Origin: Adineta steineri
Lineage: Eukaryota > Rotifera > Eurotatoria > Adinetida > Adinetidae
DNA: 64,000 nt
Direction of reading: 5' to 3'
Assembly (NCBI GenBank): GCA_905250115.1
Contig: CAJNOI010000161.1
Span: 22,038 to 86,037 of the forward strand
Part shown: positions 46,949-57,319 of the stretch, in pieces
How the letters are laid out: each line of letters begins with the position of its first letter
Numbering within the stretch: the first letter of the stretch is position 1
Notes under the pieces: model-generated
Told to the model about the DNA's origin: nothing
The model's input: the letters and a program-made list of their open reading frames with translations, nothing else
The model's database searches: none
Program-made: the position numbers and the translations under genes

Positions 46949-47766
46949 AATTTAACGAAAATATGAATATATAATTATATATAGTTTGTAACAATGCAAA
47001 TAGTAAAAAAACCGAATTTTTAGGGTTGAAGAGATAGTATGAAAAATGCTTTAGTCATAGTAATTAACGATCTCGGAAGAATGAATCAAAAGAACATCAT
47101 ATATTTCTAAGTGATACGCTATAAATTTTGTCTGTATTTTTATTGGTTAGGTCCTTTGAAGCAATCAAAAGAGAGAGATCTACAATAAGAAAAGCGAGAC
47201 GATTGAATTTGATATGAATAGAAATAATAATAATAAACAAATATAAACGCTTTCAGTATATTATTAGCTCAATTATTACTAATATTGATGAGAAATAATA
47301 AAGTAAAAGTTTTCAGGAATTTAGAACCATTGCTCCTTTATTTCTTCGGTTAAATATTTTCTATAAATTTCGAAAACAGTATTTTTATTCGTTTTAATCA
47401 TCAACCTGTCTAACATAAAAATATTTGTCAATCGATACTTTCTAAGCAATTGATATCGATGCATTTTTAGCTTACTTCGATATTACTATGACATACATCT
47501 GCATCAGTTATAATATCACTATATCTATTGATTAATATTATATTATAGTTCACTTCGATAGAAGAAAATGACTTCCTATTATGATTCTCTCCGATTTCAA
47601 TGACAAAGATATCTACTTCTATTCAAATAAAAAGATCGATAGTATCGATACAATTGGACTTTATCAAATCTTAAAAAGATATTTATTGTTTTCATTTTAA
47701 TTTATACATGAAAAAAAATTTGAAAACATAACTTAATTATATATACTCTGTTATAAAAATATGCAG
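46949..47766. other. Spacer between ART-TPR protein 1 and the CPA2 antiporter
   Basis: This is AT-rich with no coding frame. It must contain the promoter of the ART-TPR gene and the 3' UTR of the antiporter, both on the minus strand. Confidence 0.5.
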
Positions 47767-49656
47767 CTAAAAATGTATCATATGAGCCGATCGTCTAGGA
47801 TTTATAGGCATATGTACAATATGATTAAGAACTGATGTATGTTGCATATTTGGATCTGGATCCATTTGAGAATAGTTTATTCCTTCTTCTATTGTCCCAA
47901 GTCCATGAAAGTGATGTATATTCGTTGATGATTCTCTACTTAATTTCGATGAACCGCGTCTTGAGTCACCATCTCCGATATCACCATCGGAAATTATTTG
48001 AATTGGATCACTTAATTCATCCATACTTATATTTTCTTGTCTAATAAGATTCCGATCTTCAACTACTAAATTTGGATTCGATAATTTTTTTATATCGAAA
48101 TCTTTTCGATAAAGTAAATACAATACTGGTGATGTTATAAATGTTAAAATCGTCGCCATTAATACGAATAATGCAAAAATAATTGGTGATAAAACTCCAA
48201 GTTGAACACCGATATTTAAAACAACTAATTGTACAATACCTCGTGTATTCATAAGTACACCTATTGATAAACAATAATTCCATGGTTTTCTTAAACAAAG
48301 TTTCGACATTAATGTAACAGGGATTATTTTAGCAGCTGAAGCAAGAAGTAGAAGAACAACAAGTGTCCACCATACTTTTCCTGTAGTAAGCAAATTCAGA
48401 TGTGTATTAAGACCGCTATTAGCAAAGTAAAGACTAAAAAAATTAACAATGAATTATTTCAGTTAAACAAAGAGATTTAAATTAAATTTACTTACGGTAA
48501 AAAAAATTCAACAACAATAAGTTGAATACGTAGACCTAAAAACTCTGCTAATTCTCCGTCGCGTGGAATACACAAACCGCTGATGAAAGCGCCAAAAAAT
48601 GCATGAACAGCTATAAAAAAATCAGAAAATTTTCATTCTGATATGAAATCAAGATTAATTTTCTGTCACTTACTCATCACTTCAGTAGTAAATGCACAAA
48701 CAACAAGTAATAAAAAACATATAACTACTAAATAAACATTTGTATCATCACCACGTTTTAGATAATATTTATGGATCCACTTAAGAATCGGTCGAACAAT
48801 AAGAAACATAATAAGAAGAAATCCTAATGTAAGTAACAATGTATAAAGACCTTGAAGTGCTGAACCTCCAGATGAAAATGCACTAGCAATAGCTAAGACT
48901 ACCCAAACAGCAATATCTTCTACAGCAGCTAGTGAAATTGTTTGAACACCAATTGGTTTATTCAATAAACCCATTGCATTAAGTAATGTAGCAAGAACAG
49001 GAAAAGCAGAAAAACCAAAACCAGAAGCTAGATGTAATAAATATTTTATTTATTTATTTATTATTTATTTCTACACTTACCAACAAATAAAATAAAGGCT
49101 ATTTTACTTGTATGAATACCAGTATTCATATCCCAGAACCATAATGCTACTGCACAACCAATTCCCACTAAGAATAAATATATATTTGTCAATATATTTT
49201 TTCTTTCTTATATTAAGAAAAGTCTTTACCAGGGAATATAATACTCGCGGAGACAATTGGTATTGTTGTTTTCCAACTTTTTTTAATTTGTTGTAAATCA
49301 AGTTCAAGTCCCAAGTAAAACATAAAAAATATCAAACCTAAATTAGCAACAAGTTGAAATATTGGAAGACTTGCTGCTGGCCAGATTGCTTCCGTCCATC
49401 CGCTAAGCTGACCTTTATAAAATAGAAATACAAATAAATTTTTATTTAAAACAAAAGAAGATTTTTTCTTTTTCAAACCAAGAATCGAAGGACCAAAAAT
49501 AATACCAGCAATAATTTGACCAATTACTTGCGGTTGTCGAATATATGAAAGTATTTTAGCAAGAACTTTACATACAACCAATGTTATAAAAACTTGCATC
49601 AAAAACGTTGCCAAAGCCGAGGCGTGTGGATCTTCGAAAAGCGTTACCTTTGCCAT
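47767..49656 (-). CDS. CPA2-family cation/H+ antiporter, CHX/KHA1-like
   Basis: This is a predicted monovalent cation (K+ or Na+)/proton exchanger. Seven exons (49656-49479, 49412-49230, 49167-49081, 49027-48674, 48610-48496, 48433-47767; the last is long) sum to 1584 nt, 527 aa; as listed there are six coding exons. It has about 12 hydrophobic segments. Family blocks: RQPQVIGQIIAGIIFGPSIL, FMFYLGLELDL, SFGFSAFPVLATLL, SLAAVEDIAVWVVLA (a D-bearing core helix), HAFFGAFISGLCIP and GVLMNTRGIVQLVVLNIG. The last block is a hallmark of plant CHX and fungal KHA1 proteins, which normally have Glu where this has Gln. A roughly 100-residue hydrophilic Ser/Asp/His-containing tail follows. Such proteins are not the usual animal CPA2 members (NHA/SLC9B), so horizontal origin is possible; the introns show it is resident. 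Confidence 0.88.
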
Positions 49657-50762
49657 CGATGAAAAAATGCTTCTAAAAAAATAAAACGATTATTTTTTTA
49701 AATAATGTTCGTCATATGATATGGATGAAGTGTGCGTATTCACATGCTAACGTTGTATATGTACACTCATCATAGGCTCTGTCGTTCGCTAATAGAACAG
49801 GTAGTTAAGTAAAACGATTGGCGACGCATCAAAGACTATATAGAAAACAAAGAAAATGCGATGAATGTTGATCACCTGTAAGATACCCATAATAGGCACA
49901 TGCGTTATTTATCATTTTTTACCTCACATGTACATATTTACGTTTTTGCATTTTTAACAAGTATAATACGTATTACATAAAATCAAGCGAATCAACAGCT
50001 AGCACATGTAAAGACGGAATTTATATTTAGACTAAGTGATTTTTAATATTTTATATTAGATAAAATCATATAATAACTTGTTTTTACCTCATGTACTATT
50101 ATAGAGAGATATTTATATTTAGTGGTGAATGAATAATTAACGATTCACAGAAAAAGGCGTGTTTATACATTAGTGTACAAAATTACGTATTTATAATGGC
50201 AAGGTATACAAATTTTGATTTGATCTAAGTTCGGGTCATAGTATATGTAGAAACTGTTTGTATAATGGTTGCTAACACTGCTGCTGACATATTCTAGATT
50301 TTACTTTTAATTTAAATAGACAGTTGTCATTATTTTTTATTGTGAAGAAATCAAAAGGCATATTGACATAAATCACGTCAATTCGTCTTATTTATCATAT
50401 AACTAGATAATGGTTAGGAATGCAGTAAATATTCAAATAACAAACAATATGTTTATGTTTTTTGACAATATTTAACTGAAACAGTCATTTGTTGAATTAC
50501 AATCGATCAACTAGCTTCCTACATACTTCTTGTTTTTATCGATTAATACTACTATTAAAAACAACAAAAACAAAGCATAATGATTCATTTTCTCCTTTTC
50601 ATAACTAGATTCTATTGTTTTTTCAATTACATAATTTTATATTTGAGTCCAAAGGTTGTGATTCAATCGATGATAACGAGATATAATTCGTTTTTCCTTG
50701 AAAATGATTACTTACAGTTGAGAGATAACAAAAAATAACTCACTCGTCAATAAGCAAATACT
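49657..50762. other. Intergenic DNA upstream of the antiporter
   Basis: This contains the antiporter promoter region. It is AT-rich with no coding frame. No repeat boundary is seen before the foldback element at 50763. Confidence 0.5.
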
Positions 50763-51123
50763 CAGTGAAAAATTGTCAAATTATACCGCCTTATATAAGA
50801 TTATGATCGAGTTTTTGTGCAACAAAATCAGAATTATAACCGGTTGAAATCCTTCAAATCAATAATAATTCGATTTTTAATCTAAATATAAACTTCTAAA
50901 TCAAATATTATTTCGATTAAGATCATGTTGTTCTGACTAAAAATAAAGTAAATCAAGTTTGTATAATTTTAATCAAAATCGTATTTGATTTAGAAGTTTA
51001 TTTTTATTAAGAATCGAATTATTGTTGATTTGAAGGATTTCAACCGGTTATAATCCTGATTTTGTTGCACAAAAATTCGATTATAATCTTGCATAATGAG
51101 GTATAATTTGACAATTTTCACTG
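50763..51123. mobile_element. 361-bp foldback MITE with about 157-bp inverted arms
   Basis: The arms 50763-50920 and 50968-51123 are near-perfect inverted copies. Both start CAGTGAAAA(A)TTGTCAAATTATACC and share TTTTTGTGCAACAAAATCA, ATTATAACCGGTTGAAATCC and TAAACTTCTAAATCAAAT. A loop of about 47 bp separates them. The ends CAGTG..CACTG fit a DNA-transposon derivative, but I see no clean target duplication (flanks CT and TA), so the superfamily is open. The frame at 50990-51181 lies mostly inside the right arm and is not a gene. A transcript through it would form a long hairpin. Confidence 0.85.
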
Positions 51124-52518
51124 TAGCACTTTTTTTAATACGATTTCGACCAATTGTTCTTGTAATACTGCAATCTATCATGACTATAGCATCTAAAGCT
51201 CTGTTTTAAAATTTAAATATTGTCTATATATTTACTATCTTTCTATGTATTGTTACATTATATTTATTACGAATTGTCTTGATTATTTGACAGACGCTTT
51301 GATGAAACAATCATCTATATCCATTCTGAACTATTTTACATTAAGCTAAATAGCCATAATATTTTTTTAATACTTTCTTTGTTGAATAGAAATAAAAATG
51401 TGTACAAGAATTAATTCCATTTGTGTGCAATTCATGATTTCACTTATATATCATTTCCTTTTACGATCTTCAATAAACTAAATAGAAAATAATTAATAAA
51501 TATTTAGAAAAATTAATTTATTATATATTTCAAATAGTTAAAAGAATGTTTTTTAACTATATTTCCTAATTTAATTTAATTTCAACTCTTTTCCTACTAT
51601 CTCAAATGAACACAATCTCCTTATTTACTGAATTATGAGATACAATATACTTTTGTTAGTATGAGGATTATCAAAAGATGAGTTCGATTATTTCTGCGTT
51701 TTGTTACCAAAGATCGATATTCTGTTGATATGGATCGAAATGCATGCAATAAATTTCGAATCGTCAAATATCATTTAAAAATATGAGAAATCATTGAATG
51801 ATGCTGTAGAAAGCCTTTGCCGATATTTCTATGGATATTCAATTACAAACTTTTTTTTATTAGAATTCATTTAAATACATTTTAAATAAAATATATGCAA
51901 GTTAATATAAAAATTATTTTCTATTGAGATTTATGTTGTCTTTTTTTCTTAAAGATGTTTGATAACGAATGTGTATTGTAAAACTGAATATTAAATTTTT
52001 GTTTGTCTGATGTTATTCATCTATGTGTACGTCGATTGAAGTAGATAATTTATCCAAAAAAAAATTGAAAGAAATATTTGTTACCGGATAGTTAAATGTA
52101 ATTTAGGGAGAAATTAAAAATACATTTTCTTATATAAAAAGCATTTCAATTGCTATATAATCACGCCTAAATATTTTATTTTTTCAAAATATACGTAGGC
52201 TAAACATATAATTCAATCATCACATATTGCCCCTTTTAAAATATCTAAAAAGAAAAGGACATTAGTTAAATTACTAACTAGACAATCTCTGATCACGATA
52301 CAGGTGTAGTCCGGAAATGGAAAAACGCCTTGACGATGATAATTATGACTTTCTTATGCTTACGATTTATTAATTGACTTTTTCTTTTCTTTTTTTTTAT
52401 TGTTTTCCGCCTGCGTAAAGGTCTGTTTTATAGATTAGTAGAACTAGTTCAACGATCTGATAAGGTTCATATGACGTGCAATAATTATCATGATAAAAAT
52501 TGTCGTTTGCTTTTGACA
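51124..52518. other. Intergenic DNA upstream of the FLRFamide gene
   Basis: This is AT-rich with no coding frame, RNA gene or further repeat ends recognised. Confidence 0.5.
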
Positions 52519-52527
52519 TTATAAATA
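52519..52527 (+). promoter_or_regulatory. TATA box of the FLRFamide precursor gene
   Basis: TTATAAATA lies about 70 bp before the ATG at 52596, which puts the transcription start around 52550 with a short 5' UTR. It is the only TATAAA-type match close to the gene in this orientation. Confidence 0.5.
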
Positions 52528-52595
52528 GTGAAATAAAAGCTTCATAATTCATAACATTTTATTTTTTAATATATTCAGATACGTTTTCATCAAGC

Positions 52596-53288
52596 ATGTA
52601 TCTATTCACCATTTTATCTTCCCTTATTTGTATTCAACTAATATCATCAGTCATAAGTGGTATGTATTAGCTTTTTTTTTTATTCCTGTTGATGTTCTTT
52701 TAATTAAATTTTTTCTTTTTGTATTCAGATACAAGCGATGCAAGTCATAGTTCTCCATCGAATACTTTAATTCAACCTGCAGCAATATTAGATAATGAAG
52801 AAATTTTAAATGATAATTTTGATAGTGATGAAGAATATGTTAATGTTCCTCGAGCAGCAGAATTTTTAAGATTCGGTCGTCAAGCTCCATCAACATCATC
52901 AGCTTTTCTTCGTTTTGGTCGTTCACAACCACAATTTCTTCGATTTGGTCGTAATGGTCCAAATGCAGGAGCATTTCTTCGTTTTGGACGAGAAAACCCA
53001 CAATTAGCATCAAGCAATTTTCTTCGTTTTGGTCGAGAAGCTCAACAACCAGCTTCTAACAATTTCCTTCGTTTTGGACGAGAAAATCCACAATTAGCAT
53101 CAAGCAATTTTCTTCGTTTTGGTCGAGAAGCTCAACAACCAGCTTCTAACAATTTCCTTCGTTTTGGCCGAGAAGCTCAACAACCAGCTTCAAGCAACTT
53201 TCTTCGTTTTGGTCGAGAACCTCAACAAGCAGCATCGAGCAATTTTCTTCGCTTTGGTAGAAAAGGAGAATTTTTAAGATTCGGTTAA
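52596..53288 (+). CDS. FLRFamide neuropeptide precursor (11 copies)
   Basis: This is a secreted prohormone giving FMRFamide-like peptides. Exon 1 (52596-52659) encodes the signal peptide [19 protein letters not shown]; exon 2 (52729-53288) encodes the rest (624 nt, 207 aa). After an acidic spacer come eleven FLRFG units. Ten are followed by Arg, giving the Gly amide donor plus a monobasic cleavage site; the last ends directly at the stop after Gly. Spacer peptides alternate between [16 protein letters not shown] and related forms, so predicted products end in -FLRFamide with varied N-terminal extensions. A 90-bp internal tandem duplication is visible (52989-53078 and 53079-53168). AATAAA lies at 53317-53322. 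Identification is secure from the repeated amidation sites. Confidence 0.96.
52989..53168 (+). repeat. 90-bp tandem duplication inside the FLRFamide precursor
   Basis: Two 90-bp units (52989-53078 and 53079-53168), each encoding two FLRFG peptides, differ at only one or two bases, including silent sites. The following 45-bp units are more divergent. Identity at silent positions points to recent unequal exchange or gene conversion within the array. Confidence 0.85.
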
Positions 53289-54424
53289 ATTAATTTATTC
53301 GATTTTTCTTCATATAAATAAAAAGAACTATAATCATATGAACACTTTGATAATAAATAAAGACAACAAAACAAGAAAAGAATAAATTCTTTGATTTTAC
53401 TTAAAAAAAAAGCTTCGATTGCATCATAAACTTGGATATTTCACTTGTTTTTAATACTATATATATAGAATAAGTAATTGAAAATCAGCGAAGCGTCAGC
53501 AAATAAAATATTTTTTACACTTCAAAAAATAGATATTCAGTTGCGTTGATCCAGACAGTGTGCTTTTGACACAAGAATTATCTAACAATTAGTTAATAAA
53601 TATAGAAAAAAATGATTGACTTTACAAATTCCTCTAGGTCATAGACGAACAAAAGAAGTCTATCAGATCTGTTAGTTGATAATAGAATGGCATCCGACTT
53701 TTTTTTTTCTTGGTAATATTTTGCAAGCAATCCAGCTATGTTGAATCGTGACTAGTAGCAATTATAAAATCTACGTACGTTCAGTACTGTCTCCGAAGAC
53801 TAATGTCATACTTCTTAACTTTGTTGTCCTTGTTATGCTACGTAATGTTTATAGGAAAATTATTTGATGAAACGAAAATTTTTTCTTGGAATATTTTACT
53901 AAAAAAAATTTAATATATAACAATTAATAGAGTAATTAGTTGAATTTTTTCTATTTGAAGCCAACAACAGTGAAATAGAATCGATTTGATAACACAACAA
54001 TGTGTGATTAGTTAGTTCATACTCTGTTTCATATGAAAATGAAAGTAAAAAATGGATGATTTTATTTTCTGATCAAATGAATAGTGCTTTAATTAACTAA
54101 CACTGTTTATTACGAAATTCTAATATGCTTATTATGGTGTGATTCATTTATAAATGATATTTTCCATTTCTCCTTATTTCTTCTGTTCTACGATCTTAGA
54201 TAAACAGAAATGAACAAATAAGGGTAAATCTAGTTTTATACAAAAATGATATCTGGAAAACATTACTGATTGCTATTTTTTGAGTACACCCACCCTCAAT
54301 AAAAATTAGCTATTATGGTAATATGAATGCTTTATTGAGAAATAAAAAGAATTACTTGCATGTCACTAATGACAACTTTTGTTTCTTTCTTAAATCAATC
54401 ATTATTTTTATTATAGAATAAAAT
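53289..54424. other. Convergent region between FLRFamide (+) and histidine phosphatase (-)
   Basis: This holds the FLRFamide 3' UTR with AATAAA signals around 53317 and 53355, then AT-rich DNA with no coding frame. The phosphatase 3' end abuts 54425. Confidence 0.55.
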
Positions 54425-55060
54425 TTATTTAAGTAACAAGGGACGAAATTCTGCTCTTTCTAAATGTTTTAAATATCGTTGTTGATTTGCATTTGGTATT
54501 CGTTCAAAAGCCGTTTGTAAGATTTGTAATGCATCACCATGACTAACAAGAAAAATAATTTGATTTTCATATTTATCTTCAAGTTCTTTAATTAATGCTG
54601 TTGTACGTTCTCGAACACTATCAACTGGTTCTACTTGTTCATTAAGATTTTTTATTGGATTTTCTTCATCAGTTTTCCATATTATATCATAACTTTTATC
54701 ACTTGTACCATCATATATACCAAAGAAACGTTCACGCAGACGTTTATCTAATTGAATAGATGGTTTATTCCCGTGAGAATCTGTTAGATTTGAAGCAAGA
54801 TTATCAGCTGTTTCGCGTGCACGACGAAAATCACTTGAAATAATTACATAGGAATTATTTGATGGATAATTTTGAAGAAATAATTTCGTATTTTCAGCGA
54901 CTTGAGATCGACCATTTGATGAAAGTCCATGAATTTCAGTGCCTACTTGTGGATTACTACTAATAATCTGAGCTACATTTGCTTCAGATTCACCATGACG
55001 TACAGAAAAGTATTTATTACGAAGACTACTAATATCCGATAGATGATTAGTAAACGACAT
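54425..55060 (-). CDS. Histidine phosphatase (phosphoglycerate mutase-like)
   Basis: This is an intronless 211-aa member of the histidine phosphatase superfamily, branch 1. The phospho-acceptor motif is VRHGESEAN (His22), close to the N-terminus. It is followed by SSDFRRARETA (second Arg), the acid block LRERFFGIYDG and the C-terminal catalytic His in LVSHGDAL. The start chosen is ATG 55060 (MSFTNHLSD), which places the RHG motif at the usual distance. The frame stays open to 55108, but the extra residues are hydrophobic and AT-driven. Substrate cannot be told: such proteins range from sugar bisphosphatases to phosphoprotein or small-molecule phosphatases. Not recognisable as glycolytic PGAM. 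Confidence 0.85.
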   Translation of the reverse strand: MSFTNHLSDISSLRNKYFSVRHGESEANVAQIISSNPQVGTEIHGLSSNGRSQVAENTKLFLQNYPSNNSYVIISSDFRRARETADNLASNLTDSHGNKPSIQLDKRLRERFFGIYDGTSDKSYDIIWKTDEENPIKNLNEQVEPVDSVRERTTALIKELEDKYENQIIFLVSHGDALQILQTAFERIPNANQQRYLKHLERAEFRPLLLK

Positions 55061-55465
55061 CCCCAAAATAAGGTTACTTTGATTGTAAATTATAAGATAA
55101 GAAAACAAATTTTATTTATCATTCGTTACGAATTTCGACTACTTATAAACATTACAATTTATCTAAATGTAGATGTCCTTTTCATTAGTGCAAAACCTCG
55201 TATTTTATCTTTACAATATTTTGCACGTTGTCAATCATCAATTGCGTTTATCTAAAACTTACTATACAAATACAATCCTATTTTGACAAAGTTAGATTGA
55301 TTAACTATTCAAACATGAAGATTAACCTTTGAGAAAATTTTCAGACGGTTTTTACTGTTTTTTTTTAAGAAAAGGACAAACAATTAAATTGTATTTTTTT
55401 CTTCTAAACTTTTATCTACTAAAGAAAAAAAACATATACAGTTTGATTTAATGTATAATATTGTC
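55061..55465. other. Spacer between histidine phosphatase and ART-TPR protein 2
   Basis: This 405-bp AT-rich gap lies between two minus-strand genes. No specific signals or frames can be supported. Confidence 0.5.
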
Positions 55466-57319
55466 TTATTGTGAAGCTAATGATTGAAGAGTATTTTGTA
55501 AACTAATTACATCTGGATGATCTTTTGATAGATATTCACATCGACTTTTTAATGCTTGATCATAATAAGTTTTTGCTTCGGAAGATTTTTTTTCTAAATC
55601 ATGTATTAAACCAAGATTAAAATAAGTTGAAGCAAATAATTCTTTTTTGAAGAATGAACTGTCTTGATCTTTTGATAGTATATTTAATGCACGAAATGCA
55701 TGATCAAATGCATGCGTAAATCTATTTAATCGTTGATAACTTAATCCCATATTTGAATATAATGGTACAAGACATAAATCATCTTTTTGAAAACCATTAA
55801 CTAGATTTTGTCGAGTTAAATCTATTGCATATTTATATGAGTTTACTGCTTTTTCATATTCACTTAAACAATCATATATAACACCCATATTATAATGTAA
55901 AAGACTTGATCGAACTTGTTTTGTTTTAAAATTTAATACTTGTTCAAATAATTTTCTTGTTGATTTAAATTGATATAATTTATTAGTTACAGTTGAGCCT
56001 AATTCCGATAAATTATTTTTTTCTACTAATTGATCTATATTAATAGATTTTGTAAGTTTAGTTATTTCAGCATCATTTTTATCAACTAATATTAAATGAA
56101 CAAACCATGCTGATGGAATTTCTACAAGTGGTTCAACTTTTTCTATACGAAATATACTTGACATTGATAATAGATATTCTTTTTCATGAACAAATTGACA
56201 TTTAACACCAATATTAGCATATGAAACATTTGCCTGATTTGTTTCGGATATGGAGATTCGAAAAAGTATATCAAGATTTTTTGTATTTATTGATGAAGTT
56301 GTTTGATGTTGAAGAAACAACATTGGTATAGCTTGTTCAGAATTTGCAAATAAAAATTGATTTATACACATATATCCACCTTGATTAAATTTAATTTTTT
56401 CAAAATCTTCTGTTGATATTGATTGACATGAATGAAGATCAAAGTTTTTCATTGATGGATTTATTTGTTGTCCATGTAATTGTGCAAGTTGTTTAATAAG
56501 ATCTTGTATGAATGGACTCATCATACATAATGTAAAATAATCATGTATTTGTAATGCTCGATTAATAATTTTTTGAAAGAAATTATCACGTGTAAACCAC
56601 CATATTGGATCATGTTGTGAATATGTCTTTTCAAATTCATCTATTAATTGTTTTTGATAATCACTTGTATATTCTGTTCGACAATAATTTATCATATCAT
56701 CTTTTTTAATTAAATTCATATTACATAAAATCATTTTACTTAATATTGGATAAAGAAATACAACTTCTTGTTGATCAACTGTTGGTAATGTTAAATTAGA
56801 TTTTAAAACATCTAATTGTAATTGTTCATAATCAGATGTTGTTGATTGTGAAATAAAATATTTTTTTAAATAATCACATATTTCACTGATTTCTGTATAT
56901 GATCCACGAACTTTTTCATATTGTTTTACTAATGGATCATATTTTGCTTTATTAAAACAGAATATATATATTGAATGAATTTGTTTAAGATTATGAACTA
57001 ATGGTATAAGATCTGTACCCATTTGACCAGATACAATAAGACATATATTATTAGCATGTGTTATAAAATCTTTACAGGCATTTATTTCACTAAATGTATG
57101 AATAAGTTGTCGTTTTCTATTTACAATACGTGCAAGTTGTATTAAAGTATTTACATCATCATTGGAACTCGCACCAATTGTTGCATCACACCAAACAACG
57201 ATAAATGCACGATCGGCTGTTTCATCATCATTTGTACTTTGATTGTTACTACATTTAGATGATAAACTATGGCTATCTAGAAACTTAAAAGGCCGATCTT
57301 TTCCATGCGTAGCACCCAT
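55466..57319 (-). CDS. ART-like / TPR protein 2, apparently catalytically degenerate
   Basis: This is an intronless 617-aa protein. Residues about 35-155 form an alpha/beta region with alternating strands (RAFIVVWCDATIG, RQLIHTFSE, NICLIVSGQMGTDL, SIYIFCFN), suggestive of a Rossmann or receiver-like fold. Such a module precedes the ART domain in related bdelloid proteins as far as I recall. A helical part (YCRTEYTSDYQ..WWFTRDNFFQKIINRAL) precedes the ART-like domain. There the Arg strand reads DLHSCQSIS without Arg, and the usual S-F-L-S-T-S becomes NQFLFANS. The Glu motif EKEYLLSMSSIFRI is kept. C-terminal TPRs follow (YNMGVIYDCLSEYEKAVNSY, SNMGLSYQRLNRFTHAF, FNLGLIHDLEKKSSEAKTYY). Loss of two of the three R-S-E elements argues for a binding role rather than ADP-ribosyl transfer. 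Confidence 0.8.
   Translation of the reverse strand: MGATHGKDRPFKFLDSHSLSSKCSNNQSTNDDETADRAFIVVWCDATIGASSNDDVNTLIQLARIVNRKRQLIHTFSEINACKDFITHANNICLIVSGQMGTDLIPLVHNLKQIHSIYIFCFNKAKYDPLVKQYEKVRGSYTEISEICDYLKKYFISQSTTSDYEQLQLDVLKSNLTLPTVDQQEVVFLYPILSKMILCNMNLIKKDDMINYCRTEYTSDYQKQLIDEFEKTYSQHDPIWWFTRDNFFQKIINRALQIHDYFTLCMMSPFIQDLIKQLAQLHGQQINPSMKNFDLHSCQSISTEDFEKIKFNQGGYMCINQFLFANSEQAIPMLFLQHQTTSSINTKNLDILFRISISETNQANVSYANIGVKCQFVHEKEYLLSMSSIFRIEKVEPLVEIPSAWFVHLILVDKNDAEITKLTKSINIDQLVEKNNLSELGSTVTNKLYQFKSTRKLFEQVLNFKTKQVRSSLLHYNMGVIYDCLSEYEKAVNSYKYAIDLTRQNLVNGFQKDDLCLVPLYSNMGLSYQRLNRFTHAFDHAFRALNILSKDQDSSFFKKELFASTYFNLGLIHDLEKKSSEAKTYYDQALKSRCEYLSKDHPDVISLQNTLQSLASQ

Noticed and set aside
50990..51181. 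63-codon minus-strand frame
   Set aside because: Lies mainly within the right arm of the foldback element; no coding features.
55061..55108. N-terminal extension of the histidine phosphatase
   Set aside because: Adds an Ile/Asn/Tyr-rich stretch before the natural start; ATG 55060 gives the usual distance to the RHG motif.
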